A stretch of 64,000 nucleotides of DNA, taken from an uncultured Lutimaribacter sp. Its GTDB lineage: Bacteria > Pseudomonadota > Alphaproteobacteria > Rhodobacterales > Rhodobacteraceae. The notes beneath the pieces are model-generated. The model did no database searches, was not told where the DNA came from, and was given only the letters and a program-made list of their open reading frames with translations. Within the stretch, counting starts at the first letter, position 1. Each line of letters begins with the position of its first letter. Below, piece by piece: positions 59,527-64,000 of this stretch. The DNA lies in NCBI GenBank assembly GCA_913061505.1, contig CAJXSO010000001.1, positions 124,001 through 188,000 on the forward strand. Reading direction: 5' to 3'. A program made the position numbers and the translations under genes.

Positions 59527-60783
59527 TTAGCGCGCGTAAGGGTTTTCTAGGGCGGGCAAGATTTCGCCGTGGCAGGTGCCAAAGCCGATTGTATAGCCGT
59601 CACCACGGGCGGCGCCGCTGAGGGTGAGGCGATCGCCATCTTCCAAAAAGCTGCGTGTTGCGCCGCAATCGAGGGTCAGAGGCTCTTTGCCGCCCCAGCT
59701 AAGCTCAAGCAAGCTGCCGCGCTGGTGGCGTTCGGGGCCAGATATGGTGCCAGACCCCAGCAAATCGCCCGGCGTCATCGGGCAGCCGCTGGTGGTGTGG
59801 TGGGCCAGTTGCTGGGCTGCGGAATAATACATCTCGCGGTAATTGGTGCGCGCGATGGTGGTGGCGGGCTGGCCTGCGGGTGCCAGTTCGACGCTGAGAT
59901 CGATATCGTAAAACATCGGGCCAGTATCGCGCAGATGCGGCAAAAGCGGCACATCACGCGGGGGGGGCGCGCAGCGGAACGGGGCCAGCGCTGCGGCGGT
60001 CACGATCCATGGGCTGATCGAGGTGGCCGTGGCCTTGGATTGAAACGGCCCCAGTGGCTGGTATTCCCAGGCCTGGATATCGCGCGCAGACCAATCGTTT
60101 AGCAGCACATAGCCAAAGATCATGGCATCGGCCTCGTCTAGGGTGACGGGGCCATCGCTGGGCTGTCCAACGATGGCGCCCATTTCCAGCTCGAGATCGA
60201 AACGCTGGCAAGGGGCAAAGCGGGGGGCTGCGTCATTGGGGCCCTTAAGCTGGCCCCAAGGGCGGCGCACCGGCGTGCCCGACACCACCACCGACGAGGC
60301 GCGCCCGTTATAGCCGATAGGAATGTGCAGCCAGTTTGGCGGCAAGGCATTTTCGGGGCCACGAAACATGGTGCCCACGTTTTGGGCATGGTGGCGACCT
60401 GCATAAAAATCGGTGTATTCGGCAACCAAAAGGGGCATGTGCATTTGCGCATCGGCCTGCGCCACCAAAAGCGGCTCTAGATCGGCTTGGGCGGCGCTGC
60501 CTGCGGCCAGCATGGCCTGCAATTGTGCGCGCAAATCGGCCCATAGGCTGGGGCCTTCTTCCATCACCTCGTTCCAGAAGGGCACATCGAATAGTGGTCC
60601 GCTGTCCAAGGCCAGCAATCCCGCCTCTTCGGCGGCGCGCATGTCTAAAATCATATCGCCAATGGCCACACCGCAGCGCGGATCGTCATCGCCCAGCGAA
60701 AAGACGCCATAGGGCAAATTGTTCAGCGGAAAGGGGTGATCGGGCGCATTGGCGCTGGCAACCCAGCTGTGCATTAGGGACAT
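59527..60783 (-). CDS. fahA: Fumarylacetoacetase
   Basis: FAH splits fumarylacetoacetate to fumarate and acetoacetate, the last step of tyrosine and homogentisate breakdown. The 418-residue protein contains an N-terminal barrel (LNNLPYGVFS) and a C-terminal catalytic domain with YTDFYAGRHHAQNVGTMFRG (His/Asp cluster) and the calcium/metal Glu/Asp of LELEMGAIVG. The operon neighbour is hmgA (54-base gap), which supports this over other FAH-family hydrolases. Confidence 0.94.
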   Translation of the reverse strand: MSLMHSWVASANAPDHPFPLNNLPYGVFSLGDDDPRCGVAIGDMILDMRAAEEAGLLALDSGPLFDVPFWNEVMEEGPSLWADLRAQLQAMLAAGSAAQADLEPLLVAQADAQMHMPLLVAEYTDFYAGRHHAQNVGTMFRGPENALPPNWLHIPIGYNGRASSVVVSGTPVRRPWGQLKGPNDAAPRFAPCQRFDLELEMGAIVGQPSDGPVTLDEADAMIFGYVLLNDWSARDIQAWEYQPLGPFQSKATATSISPWIVTAAALAPFRCAPPPRDVPLLPHLRDTGPMFYDIDLSVELAPAGQPATTIARTNYREMYYSAAQQLAHHTTSGCPMTPGDLLGSGTISGPERHQRGSLLELSWGGKEPLTLDCGATRSFLEDGDRLTLSGAARGDGYTIGFGTCHGEILPALENPYAR

Positions 60784-60837
60784 TCGCGTTTCCTTTGGTC
60801 TGTCAGCCCCGGCGCGGAAAGGGCGCCGGGGGAATGG

Positions 60838-62193
60838 TTATTTCTTGCCCGGCGTGCCGTCGAACTTTTTCTCAAGATCTGACCAGCAGTCGATGTAATC
60901 ATCTTGCAAAGGTGCCTCGTTCGCGGCGAAATCTGTCAGGTGCTGGGGAAAGCGTGTCTCGAACATGAAAGACATGGTGTTATCCAGCTTTTCTGCCTTT
61001 AGATCGGCGTTCGAGGCCCCCTCGAAGGCGTTTTTATCGGGGCCGTGGGGCAGCATCATATTGTGCAGGCTCATGCCGCCGGGCACAAAGCCCTTGGGCT
61101 TGGCATCGTATTGGCCGTAAATATTGCCCATCAATTCTGACATGATATTTTTATGATACCATGGCGGGCGAAAGGTGTTTTCGGCCACCATCCAGCGTTC
61201 GCGAAACAGCACGAAATCGATATTTGCGGTGCCCGGCACGCCCGAGGGCGCGGTGAGCACGGTGAAAATCGATGGATCGGGATGATCGAACAAAACGGCG
61301 CCAACGGGGCAATAATTGCGCAGGTCGTATTTATAGGGCGCGTAATTGCCATGCCATGCCACCACATCAAGCGGGCTTTGACCGATGGTTGTTTGGTGAA
61401 ACTGCCCGCACCATTTTACAGTGAGGGTCGAGGGGGTTTCGCGATCTTCAAAGGCGGCAACGGGGGCTTTGAAATCGCGCGGGTTGGCCAGGCAATTGGC
61501 GCCAATCGGCCCGCGGCCGGGCAGTTCGAATTTTTGGCCATAGTTTTCGCACACAAACCCGCGGCATGGGCCCTCTAGCACCTCGACGCGGTAGACCAGG
61601 CCACGGGGGATGATGGCAATCTCTTTTGGCGCCACATCGATAATGCCCAGTTCAGTGGCAAAGCGCAGATGCCCTTCTTGGGGCACGACCAGCAATTCGC
61701 TGTCGGCGGAAAAGAAATACGCGTCCACCATGGATTGGGTCACCAGATAGACATGGGCCGCCATGCCCACCTGCGTGTTGACATCGCCTGCGGTGGTCAT
61801 GGTGCGCATGCCGGTCAGCCATGTCAGCGCGGCACCGGTATGGGCCACAGGATCCCAGCGGTATTGGCCCAGGCTGATCACATCCGGGTTCACATTGGGG
61901 GCCGATTTCCAATAAGGCAGGTCAATTTTCTGGTAGCGCGCCGAATGTTTCACCGAGGGCCTGATGCGATAGGTCCATGTGCGTTCGGGCGGGTTGGCGG
62001 TGAAGGCGGTGCCGGAAAGCTGCTCGCCATAGAGGCCATAATTGCATTTTTGCGGGCTGTTCATGCCCTGAGGCAGGGCGCCTGGCAGGGCCTCGGTTTC
62101 GAAATCATTGGCCCAGCCTGGCATATAGCCCGGCGTTGTGCCAACGGGCGTTGGCGCTTGGCGAAGCGGTTGGGCGTTGCTGTGCTGATTCAT
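60838..62193 (-). CDS. hmgA: Homogentisate 1,2-dioxygenase
   Basis: HmgA opens the homogentisate ring with oxygen to maleylacetoacetate. From [12 protein letters not shown] the protein has 451 residues. The [24 protein letters not shown]-terminal landmark, [10 protein letters not shown] and the jelly-roll with [12 protein letters not shown] and [14 protein letters not shown] carry the Fe ligands (His/His/Glu). GGAGGA eight bases before the ATG decides the start; 18 upstream codons in frame were discarded. It is divergent from a MarR gene and leads the leftward aromatic operon. Confidence 0.96.
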   Translation of the reverse strand: MNQHSNAQPLRQAPTPVGTTPGYMPGWANDFETEALPGALPQGMNSPQKCNYGLYGEQLSGTAFTANPPERTWTYRIRPSVKHSARYQKIDLPYWKSAPNVNPDVISLGQYRWDPVAHTGAALTWLTGMRTMTTAGDVNTQVGMAAHVYLVTQSMVDAYFFSADSELLVVPQEGHLRFATELGIIDVAPKEIAIIPRGLVYRVEVLEGPCRGFVCENYGQKFELPGRGPIGANCLANPRDFKAPVAAFEDRETPSTLTVKWCGQFHQTTIGQSPLDVVAWHGNYAPYKYDLRNYCPVGAVLFDHPDPSIFTVLTAPSGVPGTANIDFVLFRERWMVAENTFRPPWYHKNIMSELMGNIYGQYDAKPKGFVPGGMSLHNMMLPHGPDKNAFEGASNADLKAEKLDNTMSFMFETRFPQHLTDFAANEAPLQDDYIDCWSDLEKKFDGTPGKK

Positions 62194-62234
62194 AACGCAT
62201 CCTCCAGTGGTTGGCATCGGCGTAATGGTTGATT

Positions 62235-62247
62235 TTGTAACTAACAA
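62235..62247. promoter_or_regulatory. Candidate MarR operator TTGT-AACTA-ACAA
   Basis: Short dyad TTGT/ACAA around AACTA lies between divergent hmgA and marR, 16 bases before the MarR start. Size and position fit repression of both genes. Confidence 0.5.
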
Positions 62248-62263
62248 CAGCTAGAGCAAGCCT

Positions 62264-62704
62264 ATGCAAAAAAAAGACGCGTTTGATCTGCATCTATTCC
62301 TGCCCTATCTGCTTAATCAGGCCGCCGAAGCCAGCAGCCTGAAATTCCAGCGCGCCTATAAAGACCGCTACGGCATTTTGCGCACCGAATGGCGGGTGCT
62401 GTTTCACCTAGGTATCTATGGCCGCATGAATGCCAAGGAAATTGGCCTGCGTGCGCGCATCCACAAAACCAAGATCAGCCGCGCGGTGCAAAAGCTGGAA
62501 CAGCGGCGGTTTTTAACCCGCGACACAGATACCACCGATCGCCGCCTTGAGTGGCTGACGCTGACACCGCAGGGGCGCGCGGCCTATGATGATTTGCGCG
62601 CTTTGGCCCAAAGCTATGATAGCGAGTTATCTGCAGCCCTTGGCCCGGGCGAGGCCGCAGCGCTGCGTCAAGCGCTGCAAAAATTAGCGGATATGGCCGA
62701 GTAA
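62264..62704 (+). CDS. MarR-family regulator of the homogentisate block
   Basis: The 146-residue protein has a winged helix with GIYGRMNAKEIGLRARIH and KTKISRAVQKLEQRRFLTRD, then the wing DTTDRRLEWLTLTP. MarR regulators of aromatic catabolism release DNA upon binding the substrate; by position it should respond to a phenolic acid such as homogentisate. It is divergent from hmgA. Confidence 0.9.
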   Translation: MQKKDAFDLHLFLPYLLNQAAEASSLKFQRAYKDRYGILRTEWRVLFHLGIYGRMNAKEIGLRARIHKTKISRAVQKLEQRRFLTRDTDTTDRRLEWLTLTPQGRAAYDDLRALAQSYDSELSAALGPGEAAALRQALQKLADMAE

Positions 62705-62741
62705 TTCTTTACATCTTTGCTGCTTACGCTCAGATGGGCGC

Positions 62742-63605
62742 ATGACTGAACAGCTTAAAGGTTTGCTTATCACCACAGCCGGGGCGTTGCTGATCGTTCC
62801 CGACTCGCTGTTTGTGCGCCTGATCGATGCCGATGCCCTGACCATTGCCTTTTGGCGTGCGTTGCTGGTGGGCGGGCTGATCACCTTGGGTGTGCTGGTT
62901 TTGCAAGGCGCGCGCCCGTTTCGGGCCTTGATGGGAACGGGCATTTACGGCCTGCTCTATGTGGTGATCATGGGCGTTTCGACCAATCTGTTCATCATCG
63001 CGGTGGATCTGACCAGCGTGGCCAATGTGGTGTTTATCATCGCCGCGATGCCAGTTTTTGCGGCCATCTACAGCCGTATCTTTCTGGCCGAGCCTATAAG
63101 CCGGCGTATGGTGATAACGATGGCGGCCGTGTTTTTGGGGCTGGGCATTATCGCCTATGGATCGGGCAACAATGAAAACACCAGTTATTTGGGCGATTTC
63201 GTGGCCCTGATGGTGGCGGCCCTGTTTGCCGCAGCGCTGACTGTGGCACGCAAGGTGCGCAATGTTTCCATGGTGCCTGGCGTGGGGCTGGCCTATCTGC
63301 TGAGCGCGGCTGTTTTGCTGGCCATGACCGACCCCTTTGCCGTGGCGCCCGACAAATGGCATTTTGTGCCGCTGCATAGCGGAATTATCGTGCTCAGCGC
63401 GGTCTGCCTGGCCTTGGGCCCGCGCTATATTACCTCGGCCGAGGTGGCATTGCTGATCTTGCTGGAATCGGTATTGGCGCCACTTTTGGTGTGGGCGGTG
63501 GTGGGCGAACACCCCGGCCATTACGCGCTGGCCGGGGGGGCTGTGGTGGTTGGCGCCCTGGCGGTTTCAAACACAGTGGCCCTGATGCGGCGCAAACGCG
63601 CCTGA
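62742..63605 (+). CDS. EamA/DMT-family transporter
   Basis: The 287-residue protein has ten predicted membrane segments in two EamA repeats. TIAFWRALLVGGLITLGVL and FIIAAMPVFAAIYSRIFL mark the first half, ITSAEVALLILLESVLAPL the second. It lies after the MarR gene in the same direction with a 37-base gap, so it could export a metabolite of the aromatic pathway, but the family is broad. Convergent with another EamA gene. Confidence 0.88.
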   Translation: MTEQLKGLLITTAGALLIVPDSLFVRLIDADALTIAFWRALLVGGLITLGVLVLQGARPFRALMGTGIYGLLYVVIMGVSTNLFIIAVDLTSVANVVFIIAAMPVFAAIYSRIFLAEPISRRMVITMAAVFLGLGIIAYGSGNNENTSYLGDFVALMVAALFAAALTVARKVRNVSMVPGVGLAYLLSAAVLLAMTDPFAVAPDKWHFVPLHSGIIVLSAVCLALGPRYITSAEVALLILLESVLAPLLVWAVVGEHPGHYALAGGAVVVGALAVSNTVALMRRKRA

Positions 63606-63619
63606 CCGGGGCGCAGCGC

Positions 63620-64000
63620 CTAAGCCGCTTTGGCCTGGCGTTCACGCCACAGGGTGAACAGCCCTGCCATCACGATGATGACCGTGCCAATGGCCACATT
63701 GGTGCGGATCACCTCGCCAAAGGCAAACACCCCAAGGATCGAGGCAAAGACCAGTTGCAGATAGGCAAAGGGCTGCACGGCGCTGGCCTCGGCCACCTCG
63801 TAGCATTTGATCAACAGCCAATGCCCCAGCGCGCCGGTCAGGCACAACAGCCCCATCCACAGCCAATCGCCCGGCAGCATGGGCTGCCAAAACCAGATGC
63901 CCACCGCCGTCATGGCCACCACACCCACGGTGCCTGTCCAGAAAAACGAGGTGGCGGCACTATCGCGCCGGGCCACATAGCGCGTAAGCAACCCGTAAAG
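63620..64000 (-). CDS. EamA/DMT-family transporter, 5' part beyond the window
   Basis: Only the C-terminal repeat is visible, about 126 residues with four or five membrane segments: TSFFWTGTVGVVAMTAVGIWF and LQLVFASILGVFAFGEVI are typical EamA motifs. The frame is open to the last base, so the start lies outside. It converges with the preceding EamA gene, a second DMT carrier within 2 kb. Confidence 0.85.
   Translation of the reverse strand, partial: LYGLLTRYVARRDSAATSFFWTGTVGVVAMTAVGIWFWQPMLPGDWLWMGLLCLTGALGHWLLIKCYEVAEASAVQPFAYLQLVFASILGVFAFGEVIRTNVAIGTVIIVMAGLFTLWRERQAKAA

Noticed and set aside
1-64000. tRNA, rRNA, CRISPR, transposon or phage genes
   Set aside because: None was recognised on either strand by reading; low-similarity tRNAs could have been missed without a search tool.

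Overview
The window is GC-rich, densely packed chromosomal DNA from an alphaproteobacterium, most likely Rhodobacterales (Roseobacter/Rhodobacter relatives). The evidence is the split F0 operon atpI-atpB-atpE-atpF'-atpF, a MipZ division-site ATPase, tandem peptide deformylases with fmt, ffh linked to rpsP-rimM-trmD-rplS-rpmE, and glcDEF. No rRNA, tRNA, CRISPR array, prophage or insertion sequence was recognised. No stretch over 300 bases lacks a gene. The window opens inside gabD and closes inside a DMT-family transporter gene.

Layout, 1-36 kb (mostly core). gabD; a small heat-shock gene with a ROSE-like leader; glycolate oxidase glcD-glcE-glcF behind a GntR-type palindrome; three tandem deformylase genes, one of them catalytically degenerate, followed by fmt; a C-S lyase; a glutathionyl-hydroquinone reductase; cobC-cobD of cobalamin synthesis; a lytic transglycosylase; smc; a FadR-type regulator; the F0 ATP synthase operon; ArsR, EamA and LysR genes; a hybrid histidine kinase; then the translation block ffh, two GNAT genes, chorismate mutase, rpsP, a 47-codon membrane ORF, rimM, trmD, rplS and rpmE; then mipZ.

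Layout, 36-64 kb (accessory metabolism). A TPP riboswitch precedes thiBPQ. Next comes a tightly coupled leftward operon: tripartite tricarboxylate transporter (tctC-tctB-tctA), a PuuC-like aldehyde dehydrogenase, a class III PLP enzyme resembling ethanolamine-phosphate/phosphohydroxylysine phospho-lyases, a small-molecule kinase and a UPF0261 protein, with a divergent IclR regulator. Read together, this suggests uptake of a hydroxylated amine, phosphorylation, phospho-elimination to an aldehyde, and oxidation. Beside it lie a class III aminotransferase, an adrenodoxin-type ferredoxin, a glutamine-synthetase-like ligase, a cytochrome P450, a class I glutamine amidotransferase and a GntR regulator, which look like a gamma-glutamyl-amine route with an oxidative step. 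The last block is homogentisate catabolism (hmgA, fahA) with a flavin hydroxylase, DUF2783 protein, MBL-fold protein, aromatic amino acid decarboxylase and HpaI-type aldolase, controlled by a divergent MarR regulator. Two EamA transporters close the window.

The most notable non-coding signal is a motif of about 22 bp (CTTCATCTTGC, three to five variable bases, then ATACTC) found six times, each time just downstream of a stop codon and always in the sense orientation of the gene that ends there. All functional statements rest on reading the sequence and on recall of protein families; no database search was run.
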